The notes below the pieces were generated by a model. The model ran no database searches, had not been told where the DNA came from, and saw nothing but the letters and a program-made list of their open reading frames with translations. From NCBI GenBank assembly GCA_024160085.1, contig JAMDYG010000001.1, positions 1,240,001-1,304,000 on the forward strand: a stretch of 64,000 bases of DNA, written 5' to 3'. The DNA is from Serratia symbiotica. GTDB taxonomy: Bacteria; Pseudomonadota; Gammaproteobacteria; Enterobacterales; Enterobacteriaceae. Positions within the stretch are counted from its first letter, which is position 1. Every line of letters starts with the position of its first letter. Made by a program: the position numbers and the translations under genes. Of this stretch, positions 20,777 to 31,025 are shown piece after piece.

Positions 20777-21300
20777 GTTCTACGATCAACAACCCCTCTC
20801 ACTGATCAATTGTTGGTAGCGCTGCATAAACATGCTTTGTGCCTGGTTAGGGTTAACTGGAGATACCAGTATTTCGTCGAAAGGGGTGATATCTTTAAGC
20901 ATCGGCCGCGGATCATCATCACTGATATCGAGATCCCGGCGCTCAGTGGCCAGCATCTTGAGGTCATCATATTTCACGTCAGGTAGAGGGGTAAGCGGAA
21001 GATTAAACTTAAAACGGATCAGTTCGTCGACAAAGGCTTCAATCTGGCGGTAGTCAGGCAGCAGGGCTTTCAGTGGTGCAGGGATGTCATGGTAGTAAGC
21101 TTCTGCGACATCGTGCATAAGGGCTGCAAAAGCAAACGTGGGTGGAACTAGTTGGCCGCATAGCACTGAGTGTTACGCGACGGAATAGAACTCTGGCAGG
21201 TGGCCACAAAAACGACAGAGATGAGATAATGCGGTGGCGATATCTTCAATCTCAATATCGTCATTCGCAGATGCACACCTGCGGCTGATTTTGGGTGTGC
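20777..21300 (-). pseudogene. Phage HD-domain phosphohydrolase, broken
   Basis: The minus strand shows LCRFCGHLPEFYSVA, a stop near 21172, then HSVLCGQLVPPTFAFAALMH and DVAEAYYHDIPAPLKALLPD, and an open frame ending at 20786. The H...HD...D pattern of a YfbR-like HD hydrolase is present (MHDVAEAYYHD). Such phage enzymes are thought to act on nucleotides. One nonsense codon separates the N-terminal His from the HD pair. Confidence 0.7.
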
Positions 21301-21333
21301 AAGTCCCTCGCCGAATGGCGATAAATAACGGAA

Positions 21334-22174
21334 TTACGCTTCACTAATTGCCCCCTGACGAGAAGGGCAATTAAGGCTGAGTAATTGCGCTTTAAATTTA
21401 GCGATAAAGGTTTCCACTGGCATGACGTCGAATTTGCCGATCAGCAGGTTGCGGAATTCGTTGGCGATCGCTTTCCTGCGCCTCAAGTTGGACGATGCGA
21501 ACAACAAAGCGCGCTTCATTGCCTGTCAGCAGACTATTTCGAAGGCTGAATGCACGTTTATCCAGACCTTCATACGTCACGCATTTGAATTCAAACGCTA
21601 CCGGCATAACGTATTTGCTGCTGGCTTCAATACTTTGCATGAGGGATTTTTTACCGCTGAATCACCATCTTTATGATCTTGCTGAATGGCCTGCTGGATA
21701 GTGATGCGTCAAACTGCCTGATCAGCCTGTGAGATTTGCATGGTATTTCCGTCAGCATCAAAGACCAGAAGATAATCATTCTAGTCTTCCAGTCTTCTAG
21801 CCATTCAGCGATTTGCTTTTGCTTCAGGGTAATTGCAGCAACGTTATCAGCATGACCATGATCCTCCAGTGTGCCGATATTGAACACGGATCGCACAGTC
21901 ATATTATCCGCATCAATAAAGCAGCAGGCCAGTTCATTTTTGCTGGCGTAACCAGTAGAGTAGCTAACAGAATCATCGATTCTGGTTGTATCCATCGTCC
22001 CTGGAAGCGGAAGCGTTCTATAGAGAAGTTTTCGAGGCTCTGAATGTGGGTGCTTTCGGGTAGTGATGCTGTTGGGCAGGCAGTACCATAAATATCATTG
22101 AGGTGATAACCAGATAAAACCAGCTTTTTAATTTCCTGAATATCATCGCCGTTTAGCTGAGATATAATGATCAC
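21334..22174 (-). pseudogene. DUF2303 (YfdQ-like) phage protein, broken
   Basis: Minus-strand fragments in order: MIIISQLNGDDIQEIKKLVL from 22174, then RMDTTRIDDSVSYSTGY near 21990, [40 protein letters not shown] near 21600, and [20 protein letters not shown] near 21430. The sequence pattern (FIDAD, the GT.E..GHAD segment, the ..F.PYEG-like stretch) is that of DUF2303 proteins from early regions of lambdoid phages. At least four frameshifts or stops are present. Function unknown. Confidence 0.65.
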
Positions 22175-22217
22175 TTGTTAACTAATGAGTAATGGAGACA
22201 GTGAATTTGTCAGCGGT

Positions 22218-22514
22218 TCACTGAGCCGCTTTCAGCTTTCTGTCCATAGATCCGTTGATCCCGAACAGCTGACCTTGGTCTTCCTGCCTGATGGTTAGTT
22301 TTCCGCCACGGTTAACCCACATTGGTGTTTCGGTGGTGTCTTCTTCAGAGGCTTTACCACGTAGGGTAGGTGTGCTGTAACACAATTTATGCTTGATCTT
22401 GACGCGCTTCTTCTTTCGTTTAAGCGGCGGCCACCGCCATAAGTTTCTCCATACACAACTGAAAAGAGCATCAACTGGCGATGGGCTCATAACCCAACCC
22501 ACCTCTGGGTGCAA
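22218..22514 (-). CDS. Hypothetical phage-region ORF, partly hairpin DNA
   Basis: A 98-residue minus-strand ORF, rich in Lys and Arg (PPLKRKKKRVKIKHK) with a C-terminal part reading MWVNRGGKLTIRQEDQGQLF. Its first codons lie in the left arm of an 18-base inverted repeat (22453-22470). I do not recognise it. The C-terminal half looks more protein-like than the N-terminal half, so the real gene may begin inside or be a fragment. Confidence 0.3.
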   Translation of the reverse strand: MHPEVGWVMSPSPVDALFSCVWRNLWRWPPLKRKKKRVKIKHKLCYSTPTLRGKASEEDTTETPMWVNRGGKLTIRQEDQGQLFGINGSMDRKLKAAQ

Positions 22515-22562
22515 AGGTAAGTTTGCAGACTACCGAATCGCTGGTGCTCTTTTCAGTTGTGT
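22453..22562. repeat. 18-base perfect inverted repeat
   Basis: ACACAACTGAAAAGAGCA at 22453-22470 is repeated as its exact complement at 22545-22562, with 74 bases between. Just inside the arms the sequences GGCGAT and GCGATT (complement) extend the match imperfectly. It could be a transcribed hairpin, a control site between leftward and rightward early genes, or the scar of a small inverted duplication. Confidence 0.8.
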
Positions 22563-22955
22563 AAAAAGGGCGGGATATCCGGTAGAACATTACCTTCTCT
22601 CCTCTCCTAGTGTTGGGTTGAAGACCAGGACACCCGCCACTGCATACAGCATCGTGTTATGCGTTGTGGTGGGGCTATTACTTAGGCGTATGGTCAACCT
22701 GACAGCCCGGTGGACAAATCCGGTAACAGGTAAAAACCCGGGCCATACTTACCGCCGTGCCATTTCGCGAATTACCATAACGAATAGAGTACTAACCGGT
22801 GAGGTTTTCTGGCGTTTCCTTAGCCACAGGAAAGTGCTTTATTCGTTGTGTGCCTATCTTTTAACCACATCAGGCTAGGTGGATCTTGCTATTCCCCAAC
22901 AACAAGGATTTGATTAATCTGGATATCCCCAACGACAAAAAGAGTATTCATAGTG
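22563..22955. other. Gap with one uncertain forward ORF
   Basis: Between the inverted repeat and the next gene, one forward frame is open from 22393 to 22878 and reads GLKTRTPATAYSIVLC and TNPVTGKNPGHTYRR. These phrases resemble small regulatory ORFs seen near phage early promoters, but I cannot place the family. The frame also crosses both arms of the inverted repeat, so I do not call it a gene with confidence. Confidence 0.3.
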
Positions 22956-23406
22956 ATGGCTGAATTATCTGCGGCCATGACCGCTATAAAGGAGACTGCA
23001 AGTCTCGCGAAAGTGATTAAGGTGAGGCGAAAACTGATGCAGAAGTTAAAGCTGCAACTATTGAGCTTCAAAACAAACTAATCACTCTTCATGCTGAGTG
23101 CTTCACTATTGGCGATGTGATCCGCCTTCGTGACGAAGTAGTACATCTCAAAACAAAAATTGCAGAGTTAGAAAATTTTAAATCCGAATCTGCAGGTTAT
23201 GTTCTTCATCAGATGGAAGGTGGAATCTTTGTGTATTCGAAACAGGTTGCTGTAGATAATGAGGAACTGGTGGTGAATGCCTGCCCACATTGTTACCAAC
23301 AGAAGAAAATATCTATGCTTCAGCCGGAAAAAAGGGCTTTAAGGGAGCTTCCTGGGTTCATTTTTGTTCGTCCTGTAATTCAGAATTTACAATGGATAAA
23401 ACGCTA
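22956..23406 (+). pseudogene. Phage hypothetical protein with Cys-rich tail, broken
   Basis: ATG 22956 starts MAELSAAMTAIKETASLAKV, and after a frameshift near 23015 continues KTDAEVKAATIELQNKLITL, a coiled-coil region, and then VVNACPHCYQQKKISMLQ to TAG 23404-23406. Proteins with this plan (helical N-terminus and a zinc-ribbon-like C-x2-C) are common in lambdoid prophages and have no known role. The second cysteine pair expected after the ribbon is not seen. Confidence 0.6.
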
Positions 23407-23764
23407 GCAGCCAAGAATAATTATACCTAGCAACAAATTATTGGCTTCCTTTCTAGAGGTGGCTGGCGGTAGTGGATATCCAGAGTTTTAAAAAGAAAAG
23501 CGTTTAGTAGGGTGCTTTTTGTTACCGGCGAATCATCCCGATCTTCATATGCTAGGGAGGTTACTTCGTGGGCGTCCTGCCTGTTCGATGTTGATAGAAT
23601 AACGCTACTTAATGTAGATTAAGTCAATAGCAAAAAGTAGAAAACATTAGAGGCATAAGTTAATTTTCTGAATTTTAGGTAAAAAACCAGCGATGCCGGT
23701 ATTTAATTTAATTAAAGGGGGGTATGGAGTTAATCGAAGTCAACAAACTTCATGGGAAGTTGTT
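23407..23764. other. Intergenic region left of the CI repressor
   Basis: AT-rich DNA with no convincing gene. It contains one operator-like palindrome at 23605-23617, listed separately. By analogy with lambda, this is where the leftward operator/promoter region would lie. Confidence 0.5.
23605..23617. promoter_or_regulatory. Operator-like palindrome, left of cI (OL candidate)
   Basis: CTACTTAATGTAG fits the pattern CTAC-N5-GTAG shared with two sites right of the repressor gene (24405 and 24473). The position on the far side of cI corresponds to the left operator in lambdoid phages. The match is seen in the sequence; the function is inferred. Confidence 0.5.
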
Positions 23765-24411
23765 TTAGTAGCTTCCCAAAATATAAAGTTCATACATTTC
23801 ATGTTCTTCAATAGTGAATGGTAGATAACGATCGTTATCTGAAATTACAGCTAGCCTGCGGCCCTTGACCAGCTATAGCCACTTAACAAACGTAGCACAT
23901 TCAAAACAGAAGACGTAAATCCCATCACCACTGAAGTGATCCACGTTAGAGTCAATGAATAGTAAATCTCAAGGGCATAACGTTGGCATCATACTATCGC
24001 CATCAACGTTAATTATTCTAATCCCTTTAATATTTTTACGGCTAAAAAACTCATACACTCGCTCTTTAGGAATTTCTATGGAGCATATTACTCCTGGGAA
24101 ATCCCGATTAATGTAGCTACTGTACCCAGCGGAGGTATACACCTCAAGTTGTTCTATTTTTTCTGCATCGCTTGTCGGTTGCAATACTTCATCCACGCCA
24201 TAATCAAGGTATGGCATTGTGATACCAAAAATCTAGCTATTTTTTCAAGCTTTTCATCCCTAGGTTTTGCTGTGCCAAGCGTATAGCGACGGGCTATCTC
24301 GTATGAGACACCGTTTATATTTTTAAGCACGTTCACATCAACCCTCCTCTCTTTCATAAGGGCGTTTAGCCGATCTGCGAAATCTTTATATTTAGATTAA
24401 TTTTCTACCAT
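23765..24411 (-). pseudogene. CI-like phage repressor (HTH plus S24 domain), broken
   Basis: From ATG at complement 24409-24411 the frame hits TAA at codon 5, then continues SKYKDFADRLNALMKERRVD and VLKNINGVSYEIARRYTLGT (helix-turn-helix). A one-base loss near 24217 shifts the frame to ITMPYLDYGVDE. The S24 peptidase part follows (FPGVICSIEIPKERVYEF, VDGDSMMPTL with the catalytic Ser), then a stop near 23970. The Lys-containing end (FVKW) and ILGSY with TAA 23765-23767 close it. Lysogeny control is therefore lost at protein level. Confidence 0.85.
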
Positions 24412-24417
24412 AAGTAG
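24405..24417. promoter_or_regulatory. Operator-like palindrome overlapping the cI start
   Basis: CTACCATAAGTAG, pattern CTAC-N5-GTAG. It overlaps the cI initiator codon (complement of 24409-24411), a place where a bound repressor could autoregulate. Confidence 0.5.
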
Positions 24418-24472
24418 AAGGTTAGCTGGGGAAGTGCCGTACGTCATTTCTATTTTAAGTTGATTGATTGGG

Positions 24473-24485
24473 CTACTATAGGTAG
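24473..24485. promoter_or_regulatory. Operator-like palindrome upstream of cro (OR/PR candidate)
   Basis: CTACTATAGGTAG, the same CTAC-N5-GTAG pattern, 31 bases before the cro-like ATG. It contains TATAGG, and a TTGATT lies upstream, so a rightward early promoter could overlap the site. Confidence 0.5.
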
Positions 24486-24516
24486 TATTTAGTTGTGTTC
24501 ATCAAAAGAGGCCTAT

Positions 24517-24732
24517 ATGATACATGAATTTAAGAACATCACAGAATAAGCTATCAGAGCTGTAGGCTCTATTTCTGCTGTTTCCAGTCGCTTTATGGTT
24601 ACTTTCCGTTCAATCTGTCGCCAACTGGATAGAAAAAATCGTGTCCCATCTAAGCGTGTAATCTAATTATGTGAAATGGGGGACTGGGCGGTTTCACCTC
24701 ATCAATTGCAACCTGATATTTATGGCAGTTGA
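24517..24732 (+). pseudogene. Cro/YdaS-like phage regulator, two nonsense codons
   Basis: From ATG 24517 to TGA 24730-24732 there are 71 codons in one frame, interrupted by TAA after ten codons and TAA after RVPSKRVI. The C-terminal pattern (VPSKRVI, then GDWAVSPHQLQPDIY) is that of Cro/YdaS-type proteins, whose HTH usually ends in PxxLRPDIYP. Divergent placement from cI supports a Cro role. Confidence 0.75.
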
Positions 24733-24833
24733 CGGCAATAGAGATCATCAACTCGCTAAGTTATAAGGCTATACCAGCGCAGCTGAAAGCGTAACCACAG
24801 ATTTAGAGGATTAATAGTAGGTAAAGTATATAA

Positions 24834-25352
24834 GCATCCAGCCAGCATGGCTGGTAACTGAAATTAAAATGACGATTACAGAACTGCCTGGCAGGTACGC
24901 TGAAGTGGCGGAATGGTTAGGTGCGACCGAGAATTCATTGTTTAACCGCCTATGTAGCGACGATGATCAAACCTTTCCTTTTTGGTTAGGTAATGCTTCT
25001 ACAACGTGCTGGTGGGTCTAACCATATTGCTGATGCCGTTGCTTTTGATTCTAACGGAGTCTTCGTAAAGCTTCCCGTAATTGAGCAGACAGGTAACAAA
25101 GAGCTGCTATTTAAGTTCAACGAACTTTTGTCTGTGCTGGGTCGGTTTGCCCGATTTCATAACGAATCGACATCGGAGGGTGTGCTGGATAGCGAAGAAA
25201 CCTGGCGGATGAAAGCTAAGGGCTATCGTGTGCAGGCGATGGTGGCTGAAATCATGGTTGTCACTGAAATGCTGTTTGGGAGGGGGTGGCGCCCACGAGC
25301 ACGCAGCTCCGGGTGCCTTGGCGAACAACTCTAGGTGCATGGGGAAATAATT
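24834..25352 (+). pseudogene. YmfL-like phage regulatory protein, broken
   Basis: The first segment reads IQPAWLVTEIKMTITELPG and then YAEVAEWLGATENSLFNRLC, an HTH of the YmfL type. After a frameshift near 24980, LQRAGGSNHIADAVAFDSNG and FARFHNESTSEGVLDSEETW continue to about 25290. The tail APGALANNS-like sequence sits in another frame near 25310. It occupies the cII-like position after cro. Two frameshifts make it inactive. Confidence 0.75.
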
Positions 25353-25521
25353 CGCATGAACAATTTAACGGGAAATTGCCGCTTACCACAACTAAGAGAA
25401 TTTCCAAAAAGAGGTTTAGCCTCGTTTCGATATGAGCGCATGGTATCATATGGCGCTGGGTTAAATATAACCACAGACGTGCTATCAAAATTGTGGAGGT
25501 GTTTAACAGGAGGGCGGCGAA
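25353..25521. other. Short gap with overlapping uncertain ORFs
   Basis: Two forward frames are open here: one of 64 codons from ATG 25356, and a lysine/arginine-rich one (TTTKRISKKRFSLVS, RWVKYNHRRAIKIVEVF) ending near 25533. The second looks more like a small phage protein, but it has no start codon and I cannot name it. Confidence 0.3.
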
Positions 25522-26181
25522 ATGGTACAGCAAATAAGCAATATTAAATTTCATTCATTGCTTCAGGCTATTTCTAGTGAGGCCATTACTATGAGCAGTC
25601 GTGAAATTGCAGCTCTTACACAGAAGCGCCATTTTGATGTAATGCGCGATATTGAACGTATGTTTGAACAGTTGGGTGAGGATCTCCTCAGGGGTGTGCG
25701 CAAAACCTCGTACACCCTCATAACAGCTAGAAATACTGTGAATATCAATTAGATCGCGAATATACCGAATTCCTGATTACTGGCTACAGTGCCACGTTGC
25801 GCATGAGGATAATTCTCCGACTGCATGAGTTAGAGGGAGCTACTGCACCATTGCCTCAGACCCTCCCCCGAAGCACTACAACTGGCTGCTGATATGGCAA
25901 AGCAGAACGCGCAGCTGACTAGCAAAGTTCATAGAGATGCGCCTAATGTATTGTTTATTAAACATTACGTGGGAACCGGTAGCTCAAAAAGCCTACACGA
26001 GACAGCAAAAATCCTGAATATGCCAGAGAAAACGATGATAGACGCGCTGGTTCGATACAAGGTGCTATTCCGTCAATCAGGCAACCTGTTGCCTCATGCA
26101 CTTCGTCAGCGCGACGGTTTATTTACTGTAAAAACCGGCACATCACGAGGATCAACGCGGCATTATCGTAAACGTCATTAG
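25522..26181 (+). pseudogene. Phage antirepressor (Rha N-terminus, ANT C-terminus), broken
   Basis: The first 76 codons contain TMSSREIAALTQKRHFDVMR, the Rha-type motif. After a frameshift near 25745, REYTEFLITGYSATLRMRII continues, and from 25894 an open frame reads APNVLFIKHYVGTGSSKSLH and ILNMPEKTMIDALVRYKVLF, the ANT/KilA-C domain. Such proteins counter the repressor during induction. A TAG near 25751 and frameshifts at about 25880 and 26145 inactivate it. Confidence 0.8.
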
Positions 26182-26429
26182 ATACGATCACAATACGTAC
26201 AGGGGTAGGAAACCGATCGTTAGAGAACCCGTCCAGTTTTTCTGCTGCTCTGTACGCCCCACCATTGACAGAATGTAGCTATGCATCCCGCACAAGAAAA
26301 TTGCATTAGCGCAGTTATGTACTCTACAGTGTAACGCCCGAAATTAAGATGATCAAGTGTTGCTTTCATTGACAACATGCTATTTATGTTGCTAATGTTA
26401 ATAATACTACAGAATGGAGAATTATTGTT
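26182..26429. other. Decayed spacer before the replication gene
   Basis: No convincing gene on either strand. The 91-codon minus-strand ORF here overlaps the beginning of the next forward gene and shows no family pattern, so I treat it as chance. Confidence 0.4.
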
Positions 26430-26943
26430 ATGAGTTCCATCCTGCACAGGAAAAAGCAGCTTGAAATAGACGCTAAATCGTTCTGGAATGCGCATGGCCC
26501 GACACCAGGAGAGTGACTTCTGGCCTTCCTGCGGGAAATTTATCAGCTGGTACCATGAGAGTGGGCGATCGTCAGTTGGCCTGCCCTCTGATGAAGATGT
26601 TATGGCTGAATTTCAACGCTATGCCCGTAATCACTACCGCTATTCAATACCAGAAGCCTACCCATGGACACATGATGTTATGTATTAGGTCGTGTTGGAT
26701 GTACGCCGTTTGATGCACAAGTACAATTACACCAAGTCCGAGGTTTCACGATCCATTAAATCTCATATGCGCAAGTGGGAACGCGAGCTTAATGCTGGCA
26801 GAGCGATCCCCAAGCCGATGAAGCAACTGGCGGATAAACGCCGTCCACCAGCAGCGGCAGACATTCTTGATCCAGATAGTCTAGCGGGCTACGAGCAGGT
26901 TCGTAAGGCATTTTTGGCGCACTTGCGGGAGAAATCAACGTGA
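26430..26943 (+). pseudogene. Phage replication-associated protein (P-like), broken
   Basis: ATG 26430 reads SSILHRKKQLEIDAKSFWNA, then TGA near 26515, and after a frameshift near 26558 SVGLPSDEDVMAEFQRYARN, YPWTHDVMY, a TAG at 26686-26688, and VVLDVRRLMHKYNYTKSEVS to TGA. The C-terminus is basic (KPMKQLADKRRPP). The order after the antirepressor and before the methylase genes fits the replication module. The exact family is uncertain. Confidence 0.5.
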
Positions 26944-26968
26944 TTTTAAGCGCTCATACAGCTAGGCA

Positions 26969-27925
26969 TTGCAGGAACTATGTTGCAAGAATACGCATGA
27001 ATTAAAAGAGGTAGGAGATCAATGGTGTACTCCTGATCTGCTGTTTTGGGGCATAAATGCAGTGTTTGGCCTGCTGGTGCTGGATCTGTTCGCTGACGAT
27101 AGCAATGCCAAATGTCCTGCCTGGTATACGGCAGAAGACAACTCGCTGACGCAGGACTAGTCAGCGCGGCTTGCCGAACTCGGCGGCGCGGCATTTGCCA
27201 ATCCGCCCCACAGCCGGTCACAGTACCACGACAAGCAGGCAATCACTGGCATGGGCCACATCATGACCCACACTGCGGCCGTGCGAGAAAAGGGCGGACG
27301 CTACGTCTTCCTGATCAAGGCAGCAAGGAGCGAAACCTGGTGGCCTGAATGCGCCGATCATATTGCTTTTATCCATGGGCGGATAGGCTTCGACTTATCT
27401 GCCTGGTTTATTCCAGCTGACGATAAACAGCAGCCCACAGTGGCATTCTTCGCGGGTACGATTGCTGTATTTGACAAGTCCTGGCGGGGTGATCGATTCA
27501 GCTATATTTCCCGCACCGCACTGGAGGCAAAAGGGCAGGCATTCATGACGTTGGCGCAGTTCGCTGCGGAAAAAGCAAACCCACTAGCGACTTACACGCC
27601 AGTGCGTCAGACAGCAGAACGCCAGGAGGCGGAAAACCGCATCTGGCCGCTTGAGGTGGGCTTTATGTTTGACCAGGTTAAGAGAGCTGACGTTCTGTAT
27701 CTGACGCAGCAGAACAAGCTTAAAGCCAACATAAACCAGCTATGGCTAGAGCTACTGCTTACCAGCAAGATTATCACTGTGGCGTGTGGTCTAGTCAGCA
27801 GTATGTTGTGGGGGTGGCTTGTACGTGAAATTATCGTTGATAACTTTGCTGGTGGCTGTGGGGGCAAGTACCGGTATAGAGCAGGCGATTGGGCACAGTG
27901 TAAATATTGCCATCAACTACGATGA
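26969..27925 (+). pseudogene. Phage DNA N6-adenine methyltransferase (Dam-like), broken
   Basis: The first frame has QWCTPDLLFWGINAVFG and VLDLFADDSNAKCPAWYTAE, ending in TAG near 27159. The next frame carries the active-site FANPPHSR, and from 27251 an open 224-codon frame contains YVFLIKAARSETWWPECADH and IAFIHGRIGFDLSAWFIPAD. These are the motifs of phage Dam methylases, with NPPH for the usual NPPY. The 3' part (RIWPLEVGFMFDQVKRADV) is an extra domain of unknown role and runs over the start of the next gene. Confidence 0.8.
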
Positions 27926-29400
27926 AAACGTGATCGCCATGCATGATACCAATCATACCGACACCCTGCATTACTGCGAATCGATGTTTGATGTTGACCC
28001 TGAGGCAGCCACGGTAAGAAATTCAGTAGGACTGGCGTGGTTTAAGCCCGGATTGCCGTCATTTCTCAAAGGCAAAGGGGGCAAAACTCGTCAAGAAGGA
28101 GATCCGTGGGCTGGCATGGGTTGTCATTCGTTGGGCCGTCTTGGTGAAGCGTCCCCGTGAGATGATGCTGGAGAACGTTGAGGAATTCAAAACGTGGGGG
28201 CCGCTGCTGGCCGATGAAATGCGTCCATATCCCGAGCGTACAGGCGAAACCTTCCGTACTTTTGTCAGCATGCTGTCTAACGGCCTCCCAGTGACTCATC
28301 CGGCTCTGAAGGAGGTTTGCGAATTCTTGTCTATTTCGGCAGACGGTTAGCAGGCACGTGCATTAGTTAATGGCCTTGGATACAGCATTGATTATCGTGA
28401 GCTACGTGCCTGAGACCTTGGCGCACCGACGATCCGCAAGAGATTATTTATGGTGATGCGTTGTGACGGTAGGAAAATCTGCTGGCCATCCCCCACCCTA
28501 TGGGGATCTAAAATCACTAGAGGTGCAAGGCGGCAGGCTTGCTCCGTGGCGTAGCTTTGTGATTGACAACCACGAAGACCCACGGTTTTGCTATTGTCGT
28601 CCCACACATCACGAAGTTCCATACCGGGGCCCACTGGACAGGAGTGTGATGAACCGATAGTCACTATCACTCACTCACTGCATGGAGTTCAGATCGCCCA
28701 GGTGGAAACGGCCATGCGTTAGGAATAGTATAGAAGCAATGATGATGCCATTCATTGTGGGTGCGGGTAGCCAGAAATATTCAGCCAAACCCCGTTTAGC
28801 AGATCACCCCATGCACACGCTGTGCAATAGCAATCATGCTTCCCTGGTGCCCCAGTTATCGCCAAACAGTTTGGGAACAGCATCAAGCAGCATGGCGTGG
28901 ATGGGCAAAACGGTACGGTTACAGCTGGCGTAGGGGGCAAAAGTCAGCTGGTAGCCACGTTCCTTGCCAAGAACTTTGATGGGAATTAGATCGGTTGTGG
29001 AGCGGATCTGGCAAAACCGGCATACACAGTGACGACCTTCGATCACCACTCTTTGGTGACATCCAATCTTGTAAAAATGAGAGGTACCAATACCGGGAAG
29101 CGGGTTAGAGAGCCACTTCATACCGTGACCACGACTGACCGATTTGGGTTGGTGAGTGTAGAAGGTATCGATTACCAGATCGTAGATATCGGTATACGTA
29201 TGCTGCAACCGCATGAACTATACGCGGCGCAGAGCTTCCCTGATGGGTACATCATCAACCAGGACTATCGCGGCATAAAGTACGAGAAAGACAAGCAGAT
29301 TGCGCGATGTGGTAACGCGGTGCCACCGCCCTTTGCTGAAGTCCTAGTTCGCGCTAATTTACCTGAAGTATCTTGCGGATCTAAAGAGGTAGCAGCATGA
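27825..29400 (+). pseudogene. Phage DNA cytosine-5 methyltransferase (Dcm-like), broken
   Basis: From GTG 27825, KLSLITLLVAVGASTGIEQA gives motif I. The catalytic SPDCRHFSKAKG appears in a shifted frame near 28045, and MMLENVEEFKTWGPLLADEM carries the ENV motif IV at 28160. Target-recognition pieces (PFIVGAGSQKYSAKPRLADH, VKMRGTNTGKRVREPLHTVT) follow, and the last part (IGIRMLQPHELYAAQSFPDG, QIARCGNAVPPPFAEVLVRA) is intact to TGA 29398-29400. At least six lesions occur, between 28040 and 29030. Confidence 0.85.
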
Positions 29401-30450
29401 GAATGTTACTCACTACCTCTTATCTGCAACGTGATTTGGGCATCGTCCTGTTGCGACTAGGTAGTGGCCTGCTGCACTATTTCAGTGGCCATGGGCGTCT
29501 GCTGATCGCCCCGGAACCTGAGGAGTATAAGCCGCCCCCCTCTGGCCTGTTGCCAGCGGTAAATCAACACCTTTCCGCGGATTCATGGTTATCTTCTTTT
29601 CTCCTGCATGAGCGCGTCATTGACGCTGCAGGGGGCGTCAGCTAGCTATGCGAATGGTTAATGCGGGGACGAGGATATCAATGGACGCATGGCGACGATT
29701 ACTACCATGATCAGATGGATACCCTCGACTATAATAGGTGTCCGATCCGGTTGTGTTGGTACCATGAGCATCTTTTGCGGGAGCAATCCTTGCCATAGCT
29801 GGATGCCCTAGCAGCGCAGAACGTCGCCGAGTGGGTCGTACACCGCGCACGTACCCATTTCAGGTTTGGTGAGGAACACCAGCTAAGTCTGCCGGAATTG
29901 TGCTGGTAAGCGGTTCCGGCGGACGTATCCGATTTGTTGCCTGATGCGGTCTCCCGCGTCTCCATGCGCCTTCCCCTTGCCCCCTTCTAGCGCGGGGGAC
30001 ACGGAGAGAGGCTGATATTGTTTGGGATAAAGATCCGCAGGCAATCATCAACGCGTATGTAGATAAGGTTAAGCCTTTGTTGACCGTTGAGGTAGACCTA
30101 GAGCCAGCGGCAGGCTTTATGCTGAGGCCAAAACTGACGAGCTGGACGTGCGAGAACCCCGGTGGATTAAGGACACAGTCCTACTGCTGTGGCTGTGGCA
30201 TACCAGCAGACCGACCCGCATCACATCATTGATCACGGGTTGGGGGCACAGGTACCAAGCCACACTACATTTTCTACCCTGCCCCTGACTCGAGCCTTGC
30301 TATACCAGACTTCATGATGATATAGTGGCATGGGAGGCCAAGCACAGTAGCCAGCTTTTCCACTTGGTGCGTACATTAGACAGGGTCTTTGGTATTAGGG
30401 TGATCAGTACGGCTAAAAACGCGGGGAAAACTGATGAATGCACAGGATCT
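29397..30450 (+). pseudogene. DUF968 phage protein with HNH-like motif, broken
   Basis: ATG 29397 gives RMLLTTSYLQRDLGIVLLRL and FLLHERVIDAAGGVS, and a TAG near 29643. Later fragments in other frames include LCEWLMRGRGYQW-type sequence, VAEWVVHRARTHFRF near 29830, AYVDKVKPLLTVEVD near 30055, and CCGCG, then DPHHIIDHGLGGTGTKPH near 30190-30265. The C-x-C...HH...GTGTKPH pattern marks DUF968, thought to be a nuclease-like protein of lambdoid phages. Many lesions. Confidence 0.75.
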
Positions 30451-30990
30451 TGAATATATACGCCTGGAGTTAACCCGCGATTTATTTGATGAGTCAGAGG
30501 AAACCAAATAACAACTTGAAGCGTTCAGCGAGTACCCGCCAGCGAACAAGATCCACTACCCACGACAGCAGCCTATCTACAAAGTAGAACTTGAGGTGAG
30601 CATTGGGTCTTCGCTATTACTATAGCTTCGATCTGCACTTCAGCTACTAGACAGCCATTTGCCAGCACGTATGGGAGAGCTACCAGACCTACAAGGTTGG
30701 CGATCGTCTGCAATCAAAAATAATTAAGCGTCTGATCTCGTTGGTCTGGCTTGCAGTGCAGGATACCGCCGCAAAAAACAGGAATGAAACATACAGAGAG
30801 TATGCTAGCAACGTCCTGGAGAACTTAATAAACGTAGATCGTTCCACGTGGTCGTGGGTATATTGCAAAGCATTGGTCGCAATTGAAGGGGGTCGCAGGG
30901 AGAACGGATGTGGAAGCGTTGCACATGGTAGCGGTACGCCGGGAAGAGATTATTTTTAGAACGGAATTGCAAAATGCAACAAATTAGGTC
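30434..30990 (+). pseudogene. Phage late-region protein, possibly antitermination-like, broken
   Basis: ATG 30434 reads MNAQDLEYIRLELTRDLFDE, then TAA near 30509, and continues QLEAFSEYPPANKIHYPR. A second part from about 30695 reads VGDRLQSKIIKRLISLVWLA and ETYREYASNVLENLINVDRS, ending RTDVEALHMVAVRREEIIF near 30957. It occupies the place of the Q-type antiterminator between DUF968 and the lysis genes. I infer that role from position, not from a motif. Confidence 0.45.
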
Positions 30991-31002
30991 GAAATTATAT
31001 AA

Positions 31003-31025
31003 ACTCGCCATCAAGCGGGTTTTTT
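31003..31025 (+). terminator. Rho-independent terminator after the early/middle genes
   Basis: Stem ACTCGC / GCGGGT (one G-U pair) with loop CATCAA, followed by six T. It closes the transcription unit ending at about 30990. Confidence 0.6.

Noticed and set aside
22393-22878. 161-codon forward ORF
   Set aside because: It crosses both arms of the inverted repeat, overlaps another ORF antisense, and shows no secure family motif; mentioned only as uncertain.
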